64,000 nt of DNA from NCBI RefSeq assembly GCF_004342985.1, contig NZ_SMBO01000001.1:1240001-1304000 (forward strand), written 5' to 3'. Source of the stretch: Novosphingobium sp. PhB57. Lineage in GTDB: Bacteria > Pseudomonadota > Alphaproteobacteria > Sphingomonadales > Sphingomonadaceae. Each line of letters opens with the position of its first letter. Position 1 is the first letter of the stretch. Both the position numbers and the translations under genes were made by a program. Shown here one piece after another: positions 24,738-33,592 of the stretch. Below the pieces are notes generated by a model. It made no database searches and was not told where the DNA came from. It was given only the letters and a program-made list of their open reading frames with translations.

Positions 24738-25949
24738 ATGAACCCGGTTTCCCGATTCTTCAGCAAGCTCACCATGAAGCCGCAGGGCATGACGATCGTC
24801 ATCGCGGCTTTCCTTCCGATCTTCGCGATCGTGTCGATGTTCCCGATCGTGGCGTCGATGATCGCGCACTTCCACACGGACCCGAACGCCGCCGCCAAGG
24901 TGCCGCTGATGGTCACCGCGCCGGGCCTGACCATCGCCATCCTCGCCCCGTTCGCAGGCTGGTTCGTGGACAAGTTCGGCCGCCGCCGGCTGCTGCTGAT
25001 CTGCACGTTCTTCTACGGACTGTTCGGCACCCTGCCCTTCTTCCTGGACGACCTGAACCAGATCTTCGCCAGCCGCCTGGCGCTGGGCATTTGCGAGGCG
25101 GGCATCCTGACCATCGTCAACACCCTGATCGGCGACTACTGGGACAATGAAAGCCGCCGCAACTGGCTGTTCCTGCAAGGCGTGGTGGGCCCGTTCCTGG
25201 CTTCCGGCGTGATCCTGATGTCGGGCCTGGTCGCTTCGATGAAGTGGAACGGCGGCTTCCTCGTCTACCTCGTCGCCTTCCCGATCTACTTCGCGATGCT
25301 GGCCTTCCTCTACGAGCCCAAGGGCCGCGCCGCGCATGACGACGCACCTGCGGAAGCCACCGGCAACAAAGCCCGCTTCCCGCTGGGTGCCGCGCTGGGC
25401 GTCGCCGCGCTGACGCTGTTCTCCGCCGCGCAGTACTACGTCTTCATCGTCAATGGCAGCATCGCCTTCGGTGAAGTGGGGGTGACCGATCCGGGCGCCG
25501 TCGCCAAGATGAGCTTCCTGCCCAGCCTGTTCGTGATCCTGGGCGCGCTGCTGTTCCGCATCCTGTCGGGCCGTTCGAACGGCGTGCAGCTCGGGGCCTT
25601 CCTCGCCATTCTCGGCACCGGCCTCGCGGTGATCGGCCTCGCCCGCAATCCGGCCGAGATGATCGCCGGCCTGGCCATCCAGCAGACCGGCGCGGGCATG
25701 GCGGTGCCTTCGCTGATCGCCTGGGCCCAGACCAAGTTCCCCTTCGAGCATCGCGGCCGGGGCATGGGCATCTGGACCGGCTCGTTCTTCTTCGGCCAGT
25801 TCATTTCGCCCGTGCTGGTGCATCAGGCCAGCGGCGCGACCGGCTCCATGCAGGGCGCTTTCGTCACGGCCGGCGTGGTCTCGCTGGTGGTCGCCATCGG
25901 CGCGCTGACGATGGGCATGACGCGCGGACGGACGCCGCTGATGGCTTGA
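24738..25949 (+). CDS. MFS transporter of the catabolic island
   Basis: This 403-aa inner-membrane carrier has about 12 hydrophobic segments. The MFS loop motif is GWFVDKFGRRRLLLI (about 74-88), and GMGIWTGSFFFGQF lies near the C-terminus. It resembles the general sugar/aromatic-acid branch of the superfamily. Operator C sits right in front of it, so it is probably induced with the catabolic operons and carries the glycoside or a product into the cytoplasm. The substrate cannot be read from sequence. Confidence 0.87.
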   Translation: MNPVSRFFSKLTMKPQGMTIVIAAFLPIFAIVSMFPIVASMIAHFHTDPNAAAKVPLMVTAPGLTIAILAPFAGWFVDKFGRRRLLLICTFFYGLFGTLPFFLDDLNQIFASRLALGICEAGILTIVNTLIGDYWDNESRRNWLFLQGVVGPFLASGVILMSGLVASMKWNGGFLVYLVAFPIYFAMLAFLYEPKGRAAHDDAPAEATGNKARFPLGAALGVAALTLFSAAQYYVFIVNGSIAFGEVGVTDPGAVAKMSFLPSLFVILGALLFRILSGRSNGVQLGAFLAILGTGLAVIGLARNPAEMIAGLAIQQTGAGMAVPSLIAWAQTKFPFEHRGRGMGIWTGSFFFGQFISPVLVHQASGATGSMQGAFVTAGVVSLVVAIGALTMGMTRGRTPLMA

Positions 25950-25972
25950 TCCTTCAGGCAGAGCAAAAGCAG

Positions 25973-26006
25973 AAAGGCCCGCCGGGAGCGATCCCGGCGG
26001 GCCTTT
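25973..26006. terminator. Bidirectional terminator between MFS and GH3 genes
   Basis: The arms AAAGGCCCGCCGGGA and TCCCGGCGGGCCTTT form a perfect 15-bp stem with loop GCGA, followed by T-rich sequence on both strands. It serves two convergent genes. Confidence 0.9.
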
Positions 26007-26028
26007 CCTTTTCCGCAAATGCTGCGCT

Positions 26029-28410
26029 TCAGGTCAGCGCAGCAATCTCCATTTCGACGGCCAGTCCGGCATCTTCGCAATGCCGTGCAAGCCGCAGCGT
26101 CAGCCTGTCAGCAACCGGCTCCCAGCCCTCTGTCCCCCAGCGCTGGAGCGCGCGGGGTTCCAGCGGCACGGCAATGCGGCGGTGCTCGCCGGAAGCCAGA
26201 ACGACGCGGGCGAAACCCACCAGCGCGCATTCGGGATGGTCGCGATAGACCTGCACGACATCGCTGCCCGCGCGGTCCGACAGATTGGCCACGGTGACGT
26301 GCAGCATGTTGCCCTCCACCGCAGCATCGGCCCATGCGAAGCGCGCATAGCCCATGCCCGAACCAAAGGGGTGACGCGCGGCTTTGCCGCTGGCGGCAAG
26401 GCCGCGATAGCCCAGCAAGGTGCCTTCCGCGTAAGTCAGCGAACCGTCCTCCGCAGGCTGGAGCGCGAAAGCCGGATAGTCCGCCTCGCTTGCCGCGAAC
26501 GTCACCGGCAGACGGCCGCCCGGCTCGCGCGCGCCGGAGAGCACATCCGCCAGCGCCCGGGCAAAGCCCTCGCCCGGATACCAGACGGAAAGCAGCGCCG
26601 CCGCCTTCTCCTCCCACGCGCTGTCGAAGGCATGGCCGACATTGACGATCACCGCCGTGCGCGGATTGGCCGCCGTCACCGCCTCGATCAGGCGAAGCTG
26701 CTCGGCGGGAAGCAGCGTATCCGGCCGATCCTTGCTCTCCACGCTGGAATCGGAGGTTTCCCCCACGATCAGTAACACGGCATCCGCTGCCTGTGCAGCA
26801 TCGACGGCGGCCTGGAGCATTTCCTCGGCGCTGCCGGGGCTGCGCAGGCCATACCAGAGGCCTTGCACGCGCCCGCCGGTCCACGAGAACTCGACCGTGA
26901 TCGCCACGTCCTGCCCTTCGGCAAGATCCAGGCTGACGGCATCGGAATCGCCGCGCTTCAGCACGCCCATCACGTCGCCGGCAGGAACCTCGCCGCCCGC
27001 GCGTAGCACTTCCCTGCCATCGACGAGGATGCGTGCCGCGCCGGTCGAACCGAGGTGCAGCTTGTGCTCGCCGCTGCGCTCCGCGGTGTAGCGGCCGCTG
27101 GCGCGCACCGAGCCGGGCGCCATGAAGCGCGCCTGCTCATGCACGCCCACGAACCAGACCAGCGAATTGGTATCGCGCGTCTCGCGGGTGAGCACTTCGC
27201 CCGCGCATTCCGGCGCGGCGAAGTATTCCAGCGTCATGCCGCGCGTGCAGCCGTCGCCGATGTCGATCGCTGGCGTCACGCTCATGTTCGGCAGGCGCGG
27301 CTGCGGATCGACGCCCGGCGCGAACAGGATCTCGCAGGACTCGCCGTAAGTCTCGCGCAGCGCGTCCACCGGGGTCGGCGCATCGGGCGAGATCGAGATC
27401 TTCGCGAATGTCCCGCCCTGGAAGCACGGCGCCCAGGCATTGGGGCCGATGACCGCCAGCGTCTTCACCGATCCCGGCGCGAGCGGGAGCATGTCCCTCT
27501 CGTTGCGCAGCAGGGTGAAGCCGGCCGCTGCCGCCTCCACCAGCAGCGCCTCGGCCTCGGCTGTAGGGATCGGCGGCGCCTTGTTCGCAGTGACCCGGCG
27601 CGCGACCGAGGCGACGCGCGATGCCGCATCCTCGATGCGCGCCGGATCGACCGCCCCTGCGGATACCGCCGCCTCCAGCTTGCCCCCCATGAACCGCGCC
27701 GGCCCCGGCATTTCCAGATCGAGGCCGGCATTGATCGTGCCCTCGCTGGAATGGGTGCCGAACCAGTCGCTCATGATGAGCCCATCGAAGCCCCAGTCCT
27801 GCTTGACCACGCCGGTCAACACATGGCCCTGCTCCGAGCACCAGGCGCCATTGACCTTGTTGTAGGCGGCCAGCAGGCCCACGCAGCCCGCCTCCACCGC
27901 GTATTGGAACGGCAGCAGGTAGACTTCGCGCAAGGTGCGCGCGTCCAGGCGCACATCCACTTCGTCCCGCGCGGTTTCGCTGTCGTTGCAGACCAGGTGC
28001 TTGGCGACCGAGCCAGTGCCGGTCGACTGCAGGCCCCTGACCCATTCCGCGCCGAGCACGCCGGTCAGCACCGGATCCTCGGAGAAATACTCGAAGGCCC
28101 GGCCCGCCAGCGGACTGCGCGCGAGGTTCAAATTGGGCGCCAGCACCGCATCCACGCCGCGCGCCACGGCTTCGCTGCCCACCAGGGCGCCGATACGGCG
28201 GGTGAGATCGCGGTCCCAGGTGGCGCCCAGCAGGGTCGAACAAGGGCTGAGCAAGGCGATGTCGCGCTCATCCACTTTGCCGCTGGCGATGCCGAGCGGG
28301 CCATCGGACATGGTGAAAGACGGGATCCCCGCTTCCGGCACGGCCAGTGTCGACCACATCGACCCGCCGGCCGTGAGCGCGCAGGATTGCGCCAAAGTCA
28401 CATCGCTCAT
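26029..28410 (-). CDS. Glycoside hydrolase family 3 beta-glucosidase with PA14 insert
   Basis: This 793-aa GH3 enzyme has the (beta/alpha)8 part with KHLVCNDSE (K137-H138) and the nucleophile D215 in LIMSDWFGTH. The second domain carries the usual DTLLPAEQLRLIEAV stretch. A PA14-like insert (about 370-520, SGEHKLHLGSTGAARILVDG) and a C-terminal fibronectin III-like domain follow. No signal peptide is seen, so it should act in the cytoplasm on beta-glucosides. It overlaps the flavin reductase stop by 4 bp (ATGA) and is the last gene of the LLM/reductase/GH3 operon. Confidence 0.93.
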   Translation of the reverse strand: MSDVTLAQSCALTAGGSMWSTLAVPEAGIPSFTMSDGPLGIASGKVDERDIALLSPCSTLLGATWDRDLTRRIGALVGSEAVARGVDAVLAPNLNLARSPLAGRAFEYFSEDPVLTGVLGAEWVRGLQSTGTGSVAKHLVCNDSETARDEVDVRLDARTLREVYLLPFQYAVEAGCVGLLAAYNKVNGAWCSEQGHVLTGVVKQDWGFDGLIMSDWFGTHSSEGTINAGLDLEMPGPARFMGGKLEAAVSAGAVDPARIEDAASRVASVARRVTANKAPPIPTAEAEALLVEAAAAGFTLLRNERDMLPLAPGSVKTLAVIGPNAWAPCFQGGTFAKISISPDAPTPVDALRETYGESCEILFAPGVDPQPRLPNMSVTPAIDIGDGCTRGMTLEYFAAPECAGEVLTRETRDTNSLVWFVGVHEQARFMAPGSVRASGRYTAERSGEHKLHLGSTGAARILVDGREVLRAGGEVPAGDVMGVLKRGDSDAVSLDLAEGQDVAITVEFSWTGGRVQGLWYGLRSPGSAEEMLQAAVDAAQAADAVLLIVGETSDSSVESKDRPDTLLPAEQLRLIEAVTAANPRTAVIVNVGHAFDSAWEEKAAALLSVWYPGEGFARALADVLSGAREPGGRLPVTFAASEADYPAFALQPAEDGSLTYAEGTLLGYRGLAASGKAARHPFGSGMGYARFAWADAAVEGNMLHVTVANLSDRAGSDVVQVYRDHPECALVGFARVVLASGEHRRIAVPLEPRALQRWGTEGWEPVADRLTLRLARHCEDAGLAVEMEIAALT

Positions 28411-29009
28411 GCGGCAACCTCCACCGGGCTCGGCGCCATGCGAAAGCCCATGATCTGCTCGGCCTGGGCACGCACGGCGCGGGCAATGCTTTCGTCGGCC
28501 AGCGTTCCGTCCGGCGCGAAAGGCTTCTGCTCCACCGAGTTGACTGCAACGCCCACCGGCGTCGGCCAGCCGCGCATCGCATGGACCACGTCGCGCAAGG
28601 CGGAAAGCGTGGTGCCGCAGGCCTGCCAGCCCGCCGCCGTGACCACTAGCCCCACCGGCCGCCCGTCAAAATAGACGCGCCTATCGCCGCGCAAGTCTTC
28701 CAGCAGGTCGACGGCATTCTTGACGAGGCCCGAATAGCCGCCGTGATAGCCGGGGCTGCCGATGACGATACCGTCCGCACCGCGCACGGCCTCCACCAGC
28801 GCCTGTTCCTCGGGCGTGCGGTCGGGTTTCTCGGGGTTGAAATGCGGCAGGCCCGCAAGCGCGGGCCCGTCGAACATCACTGTCTCGGCGCCCAGTGCCG
28901 CGCATTCGGCCAGCACGGCGCGCACGATCCGCTCGCTGGAGGAGGCCTGGCGGAACGTTCCGCCGAGGCCCACGATCCGCCGGGGAGCGGCGGGCGAAAT
29001 CACGGTCAT
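28407..29009 (-). CDS. NADPH-dependent FMN reductase
   Basis: This 200-aa flavodoxin-fold reductase has GLGGTFRQASSSERIV (about 14-29, phosphate loop) and GSPGYHGGYSGLVKNAVDLLE (the characteristic GSP-Y loop, about 84-104). It makes reduced FMN from NADPH. It lies 62 bp after the LLM monooxygenase gene, which needs FMNH2, so the two form a plausible two-component monooxygenase. The name of the oxidised substrate remains open. Confidence 0.9.
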   Translation of the reverse strand: MTVISPAAPRRIVGLGGTFRQASSSERIVRAVLAECAALGAETVMFDGPALAGLPHFNPEKPDRTPEEQALVEAVRGADGIVIGSPGYHGGYSGLVKNAVDLLEDLRGDRRVYFDGRPVGLVVTAAGWQACGTTLSALRDVVHAMRGWPTPVGVAVNSVEQKPFAPDGTLADESIARAVRAQAEQIMGFRMAPSPVEVAA

Positions 29010-29071
29010 CGCATTCTCCTAAACCGGCGCGGCCTTCTTGCGGACCGCGCCGTCATGTCGGTATCGAAAGC

Positions 29072-30184
29072 TCAAGCCGGCACCGCGGCCTTGAACGCCG
29101 GCATCACCTTCTCCGCCATCAGGCGCAGCGTCTGGTCGCCATAGGCGAGGCGCTGCTCGGTCAGCGGGCCGGTGGTCGTGCCGCAGAGCACGTTGCCGAT
29201 GCCGAGTTCGGCATAAGGCGCCAGATGCGCCTGCACCGTCTCGGGCGAACCGTAGAGGCACCAGGTGCCGATCCAGTCGTCGCTGAGGGCGTCGGGCGTC
29301 CTGTCCGTCTTCTTGTTGGCATCGTCGCTCTCGGCGCGGGCGTTGAATTCCGCCTCGCGCTCGATCGCTTCCTGGTAGCTGCGCAGGATCACTTCCAGTT
29401 CCTCGCGCGCCTGATCGTCGCTCTCGGCCACATGGACCACCTGATAAGTGTGCGTCGTCCAGTCGAGCGCGGACTTCACCACGGCATCGTCATGCCCGGC
29501 ATCGAGCAGGAAGCCCTTGTAGATGTCGAACCACTTCTTGACGTGGACGAAGGGCTCGGTGCCGCCGATCCTGGGCGGGGTGAAGGCCGGGATGAACGCC
29601 GGCCAGCCGTTCTCTGCCGCACGGCGCGCGCTGGCTTCCTTCATCGCCACCGGCATCAGGCGTGCATGGCCCGGCGTATAAGGCGCGGGCGTGATGCGCT
29701 GGAGCACGCGGCCCTTGTAAGGCCCGTTGTCGATCACGACGGCGGGGTCTTCCATGCCCTTGGCCCAGAGCTGTTCCGCCAGCGCCAGGTTGTTCTCCGC
29801 GATCGAACCGGCATCCCGGTAGTCCACCGCGAAGCCGATCATCTCTTCCGGCGTGGTGCCCGAACCGACGCCCACCAGCAGCTTGCCGTCGGTCAGCTGG
29901 TCCAGGATGTTGATCCGCTCGGCAAGGCGCACCGGGTGGTGCAGCGGCACGGAGACGACCGAAAAGCCGAAATGCATCTTCGGCATCTGCGCGGCGAGAT
30001 AAGCGGCGAAGATGAAGCTGTCGCTGGCCACCGGCATGTAGCCGTTGAAGTGATGGTCCGGCAGGAAGATGGCATCGTAATCGAGGTCGGCCGCCAGTTT
30101 CGCGTGCCCCTCAAGGTCCTTCATCAGCCTGCGATCCTGTTCGGGACCGAGCGATCGGGCGTTCAGAAATACGGAAAAACGCAT
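29072..30184 (-). CDS. LLM-class flavin-dependent monooxygenase
   Basis: This 370-aa luciferase-like TIM-barrel protein has FLPDHHFNGY (about 40-49), VSVPLHHPVRLAERINILDQLTDGK (about 77-101) and VGVGSGTTPEEM (about 104-115). The ATG at 30184 is preceded by GGGAGGGG and gives the normal length. It probably hydroxylates or cleaves the aglycone using FMNH2 from the next gene. It is divergent from the TetR regulator, sharing a 110-bp gap with operator D. Confidence 0.88.
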   Translation of the reverse strand: MRFSVFLNARSLGPEQDRRLMKDLEGHAKLAADLDYDAIFLPDHHFNGYMPVASDSFIFAAYLAAQMPKMHFGFSVVSVPLHHPVRLAERINILDQLTDGKLLVGVGSGTTPEEMIGFAVDYRDAGSIAENNLALAEQLWAKGMEDPAVVIDNGPYKGRVLQRITPAPYTPGHARLMPVAMKEASARRAAENGWPAFIPAFTPPRIGGTEPFVHVKKWFDIYKGFLLDAGHDDAVVKSALDWTTHTYQVVHVAESDDQAREELEVILRSYQEAIEREAEFNARAESDDANKKTDRTPDALSDDWIGTWCLYGSPETVQAHLAPYAELGIGNVLCGTTTGPLTEQRLAYGDQTLRLMAEKVMPAFKAAVPA

Positions 30185-30250
30185 CTTCCCCTCCCTTGGG
30201 GTCATTGCCGCCGCCGCGATGGCGTGCGTGCCGGTGTGAAATAAATGTGA

Positions 30251-30270
30251 ATTAGAATTGACGTTCTGAT
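30251..30270 (+). promoter_or_regulatory. Putative operator D (near-full 20-bp palindrome)
   Basis: The site reads ATTAGAATTGACGTTCTGAT: arms ATTAGAAT and GTTCTGAT around a 4-bp spacer, two mismatches from a perfect palindrome. It is the most complete copy, and it lies between the divergent LLM and TetR genes, where an autoregulatory operator is expected. Confidence 0.65.
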
Positions 30271-30294
30271 TTCGATAGGCTGTTTGTTGCTGCC

Positions 30295-30972
30295 ATGTCA
30301 ACACGCGCAAAGCCCCGCTCGGCTGAAAAAAAGCTCGCCGTCGATTCCGTCAGCCGCAAGCCCCAGCAGGGGCGCAGCAAGGCGTCGCTCGAACGCATGG
30401 TCGCGGCGGCCGAAAAACTCATGCTCGAACGCGGAAGCGAAGAGTTCACCCTTCAGGAAGTGAGCCAGGAAGGCAGCGTCTCGATCGGGTCCATCTACTT
30501 GCGGTTCGAAAGCAAGGAGAACCTCGTCCGCGCCGTCATCGGCAATCATCTCAAGCGCATGGAAGTGCGCGAGGACGAGATGATGGCCCGCGTGCATGAG
30601 CAGTCCGACTCGCTGGTCACCGTCGTTCCGGCTTTCGTCGAGAACTACGCCGAACTGCTGCGCGAGGAAGCGCCGCTGCTTCGCCAGAGCATGGCCCGCG
30701 CCGCTTTCGACCCACTGGTCGCCGGTCCCGGCCGCCAGAGCGCCAACCGTGCCGCCGCCCTGGGGATCGGTGCCATGCTGAACTACAGCGACCAGTTCGG
30801 CGGCAGCGATCACGAGCGCAAGGCCAATGCCGCCTACCAGATCATCTTCGCCACCCTCGCCCGCCAGCTGAGCCTCGGTTCCACCGGAGAATCGGTCCAT
30901 CCGCAGGACTGGAAGGAACTGAAGATCGAGCTGGGCCGGATGTGCCTGGCCTATCTCAAGACCGACTTCTGA
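30295..30972 (+). CDS. TetR/AcrR-family regulator, candidate controller of the catabolic regulon
   Basis: This 225-aa protein has an N-terminal helix-turn-helix domain (FTLQEVSQEGSVSIGSIYLRFESKENLV, about 52-79; quoted in two parts: FTLQEVSQEGS and GSIYLRFESKENL). The C-terminal part is a ligand-binding helical domain. It is the only regulator inside the island and is divergent from the LLM operon. Operator D lies 24 bp upstream of its start. The GAAT-N4-ATTCTAAT sites elsewhere in the island fit the size of a TetR-dimer site. The ligand is probably the glycoside or aglycone (inference). Confidence 0.87.
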   Translation: MSTRAKPRSAEKKLAVDSVSRKPQQGRSKASLERMVAAAEKLMLERGSEEFTLQEVSQEGSVSIGSIYLRFESKENLVRAVIGNHLKRMEVREDEMMARVHEQSDSLVTVVPAFVENYAELLREEAPLLRQSMARAAFDPLVAGPGRQSANRAAALGIGAMLNYSDQFGGSDHERKANAAYQIIFATLARQLSLGSTGESVHPQDWKELKIELGRMCLAYLKTDF

Positions 30973-31019
30973 ACAGAGCCCCGAGGTTCGCGACCGGCTG
31001 ATCCCGGCCGCACAAAATA

Positions 31020-31047
31020 AGGGGCGCGGCAGCGATGCCACGCCCCT
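31020..31047. terminator. Bidirectional terminator between TetR and TonB receptor genes
   Basis: The arms AGGGGCGCGGCA and TGCCACGCCCCT form a 12-bp stem with one G-T type mismatch and loop GCGA. A-rich sequence lies on the left and CCCCATTTT on the right. Confidence 0.8.
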
Positions 31048-31121
31048 CCCCATTTTGCGTGGGGCAGTTTGCCGCGGGCCCGCGGAGGAGAAATGCAGGC
31101 CCGCGAAGACGGTATCCGGCG

Positions 31122-33335
31122 TCAGAAGTTGACGCTCGCCCGCACGCCGTAAGTACGCGGGGGCTGGAACTGGTAGTTGTTGGTGTGCGAAACGAAGTTC
31201 TGCTGCGCATAGGCCAGCACGTTCTTATCGAAGATGTTGCGCACGAAGGCGATCACCTTCCAGCCGCCTACGTCCGGCTCGTAGCCGAGCGAGGCATTGG
31301 CGACCACGAAATCGTCGGTCGAGATGTCGTCGACGTTGAAGGCCGAGAAGTAGTACTTCGACGAGAACTTCGCGTCGGCATGGGCAGTGACCTTGCCGGC
31401 ACCCACGACGAAGTCCTGGTCGATCGAACCGGTGACGGTGAACGACGGGGCATTGGGCAGGCGATTGCCGCTGATGTCCTGCGGATTGCCATCGCCGTCG
31501 TCGACGATGATGCCGTCCCCGAACTTGGTGTGCAGGTAGGCCGCATTGATGCCGATCCGGGTGGTTTCGCCCAGGAGCGCCTTCACTTCGCCTTCGATAC
31601 CGAAGATCTTCGCCGAACCGACGTTGAAGATACCGCTGCCCTGGAGCACGTCCGAGGTCTGCGAGGCCTGGTAGCCACGGTAGTTCGAGTAGAACACGTC
31701 GCCATTGAGCTGCAGCTTGTTGCCCATCAGCGAGTTCTTGGTGCCGATCTCGAACGCGTCGAGCTGTTCGGGATCGTAAGGCACCGAAGCGGAACTGCCG
31801 TTCGAATTGAAGCCGCCGGACTTGTAGCCGCGGTCGTACTTCGCATAGATCAGCGTGTCAGGCATGGGACGATAGTTCAGGCCGACATGCCAGGTCGGCT
31901 GCCCGTCGCTCAGTCTGCCGTCGCCCGCCACCGGGAAGCTCAAGGCCGGCGCGAAGGGGCTGGACAGGGCCTGCAGGTCCAGGAACGCCTGCCCGCTGCG
32001 CACTTTCTTGTCCCAGGTGTAGCGGCCGCCAAGGCTGAGTTCGAGCTGGTCGGTCAGGTCGTAGTCGACCTGGGCGAACACGGCCTGAGAGCGCGTCTTG
32101 ATCTTGTAGTCGAACTTGATGCCGTACTGGTCCGGCTGGCCGAGCGCCGCCAGGGGACCGCCGTCCGCGAACAGGCCGGTCATGTCGAGGTTGAACAGGC
32201 CGGAATCGACCGTGTTGTTCTCGCTGAACCGGAAATAGCCGGCCTGGAAGAACAGCTTCGATGCGCTGTCGTTGCTCACCCGGAATTCGTGGTTCCAGGT
32301 CTTCGGGCGCTCGTTCTGGCGGAACTGGCGGTTGGCGGGATATTCCGGGCCGGTGGCGTCGAGAACGTTGTGCCAGTTCTGGCTGTCGTAGCCGCCGGCA
32401 TAGATGAAGTTGAGATTGCTGTCGGTCGAATAGGCCAGCTCCCAGCGGACGCGGTCACCCTCCAGCGTGGTCTTCTGCGCAGCATCGCCCGGGAAGGCGC
32501 CCAGGTCCTTGAAGCTGGGTTTCGGCCCGCCCAGCGTGCCGCGCAGGATGGCATCGCCGTTCACGGTGCGGGAATCGTGCTGGTAGGACACCCATGCCGA
32601 AAGACCGCCCGACTTGTACATCGCCTGGATGCGGCCCGAGGCGAAGTCCTCGTCGTCCCCGGAGGTGGTCGGTCCGTCGATCTTGCGATAGCCCTTGTGG
32701 GTCAGGTACGTGCCCGAGGCGCGGATCGCGAACGTATCGCTCACTGCCAGGTTCGCGCCCATCTCACCGGTGAACGCGCCGAAGTTGCCCACTTCGACCG
32801 CGCTGTAGCCGCCGTTCACGAACTGCGGGCGATTGGTGATGATGCTCACCAGGCCGCCGGTCGAGTTACGGCCGTTGAGCGTGCCCTGCGGGCCCTTCAG
32901 CACTTCGATGCGCGCCAGATCGTACATCGACGAGTTCAGCGAGAAAGAACGGTTGGTGTAGAAACCGTCACGCGACACGGGAACGGACGGGTCGCCGATT
33001 TCCGTCACGTCGGTCGAGGCAATGCCGCGCACCGCAACATAAGCTGCGCCTGCGGACGGAGAGATGTTCACGCTGGCGTCGATCGACGCAAGGTCGCGCA
33101 CCGAAGCGATGCCGGCATCGCGCAGTGCATCACCCGAATAGACGTTGAGCGCGGTCGGCGTGTCCTGCGCGCTCGAAGCCGTGCGGTTGGCAGTGACGAT
33201 GATGTCGCCAAGGCCGGTGGGCTGTTCCTGCGCCGCGGTTTCGCCGGCAGGCTGCGGCGCGGATTCCGTCTGGGCCATGGCGGTCATCGGAACGGCCAGC
33301 GCGGACGTGGAAAGAAGCACGAATGCCAGTCTCAT
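31122..33335 (-). CDS. TonB-dependent outer-membrane receptor of the catabolic island
   Basis: This 737-aa receptor has a signal peptide ending near AMAQ (about 1-22), a TonB box (GLGDIIVTANR, about 42-52), a plug domain with VLKGPQGTLNGRNSTGG (about 144-160), and a beta-barrel ending in the aromatic motif YGVRASVNF. It imports a large or scarce ligand using TonB energy. The ATG at 33335 is preceded by GGGAGAG; a TTG one codon earlier is less likely. Operator E lies 52 bp upstream, so the receptor is probably co-induced with the glycosidases. Confidence 0.92.
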   Translation of the reverse strand: MRLAFVLLSTSALAVPMTAMAQTESAPQPAGETAAQEQPTGLGDIIVTANRTASSAQDTPTALNVYSGDALRDAGIASVRDLASIDASVNISPSAGAAYVAVRGIASTDVTEIGDPSVPVSRDGFYTNRSFSLNSSMYDLARIEVLKGPQGTLNGRNSTGGLVSIITNRPQFVNGGYSAVEVGNFGAFTGEMGANLAVSDTFAIRASGTYLTHKGYRKIDGPTTSGDDEDFASGRIQAMYKSGGLSAWVSYQHDSRTVNGDAILRGTLGGPKPSFKDLGAFPGDAAQKTTLEGDRVRWELAYSTDSNLNFIYAGGYDSQNWHNVLDATGPEYPANRQFRQNERPKTWNHEFRVSNDSASKLFFQAGYFRFSENNTVDSGLFNLDMTGLFADGGPLAALGQPDQYGIKFDYKIKTRSQAVFAQVDYDLTDQLELSLGGRYTWDKKVRSGQAFLDLQALSSPFAPALSFPVAGDGRLSDGQPTWHVGLNYRPMPDTLIYAKYDRGYKSGGFNSNGSSASVPYDPEQLDAFEIGTKNSLMGNKLQLNGDVFYSNYRGYQASQTSDVLQGSGIFNVGSAKIFGIEGEVKALLGETTRIGINAAYLHTKFGDGIIVDDGDGNPQDISGNRLPNAPSFTVTGSIDQDFVVGAGKVTAHADAKFSSKYYFSAFNVDDISTDDFVVANASLGYEPDVGGWKVIAFVRNIFDKNVLAYAQQNFVSHTNNYQFQPPRTYGVRASVNF

Positions 33336-33387
33336 CAAACTCTCCCTAGTCGGCGCCGCTTTGCGATCGGGCGCCTTTATAAAACCG

Positions 33388-33403
33388 GAATGCTTATTCT
33401 AAT
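33388..33403 (+). promoter_or_regulatory. Putative operator E of the catabolic regulon
   Basis: The site reads GAATGCTTATTCTAAT, a perfect match to GAAT-N4-ATTCTAAT. It lies 52 bp upstream of the TonB receptor start. Confidence 0.6.
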
Positions 33404-33460
33404 TAGATCACGAATCGGCACCCGTCAAGGCAGCAGAGCGCCTTCGTGAAGCACACGCGA

Positions 33461-33506
33461 AAGGCGGCGCGTTTCCTGGGCTCAAGAGCCGGAAACGCGC
33501 CGCCTT
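33461..33506. terminator. Very strong compound hairpin
   Basis: The arms AAGGCGGCGCGTTTCC and GGAAACGCGCCGCCTT (16 bp) enclose a second stem GGCTC-AA-GAGCC, giving a 21-bp stem with a 2-nt bulge. It lies between the stop of the minus-strand secreted protein and the TonB receptor promoter, where it would end the secreted protein transcript. It has no clear U-tract. Confidence 0.65.
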
Positions 33507-33592
33507 CGGTGCGATGCGATGGTTTTTCGGGGGGTGGTTCGGACGGCGGAATGGGCCTCGAACCTGGCCGTCAGCCGCCTTTGCGGATGTCC

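Noticed and set aside
31035..33449. Long open frame antisense to the island TonB receptor (804 codons)
   Set aside because: It shadows a receptor with a clean start, signal peptide and TonB box; its product has no recognisable domain.
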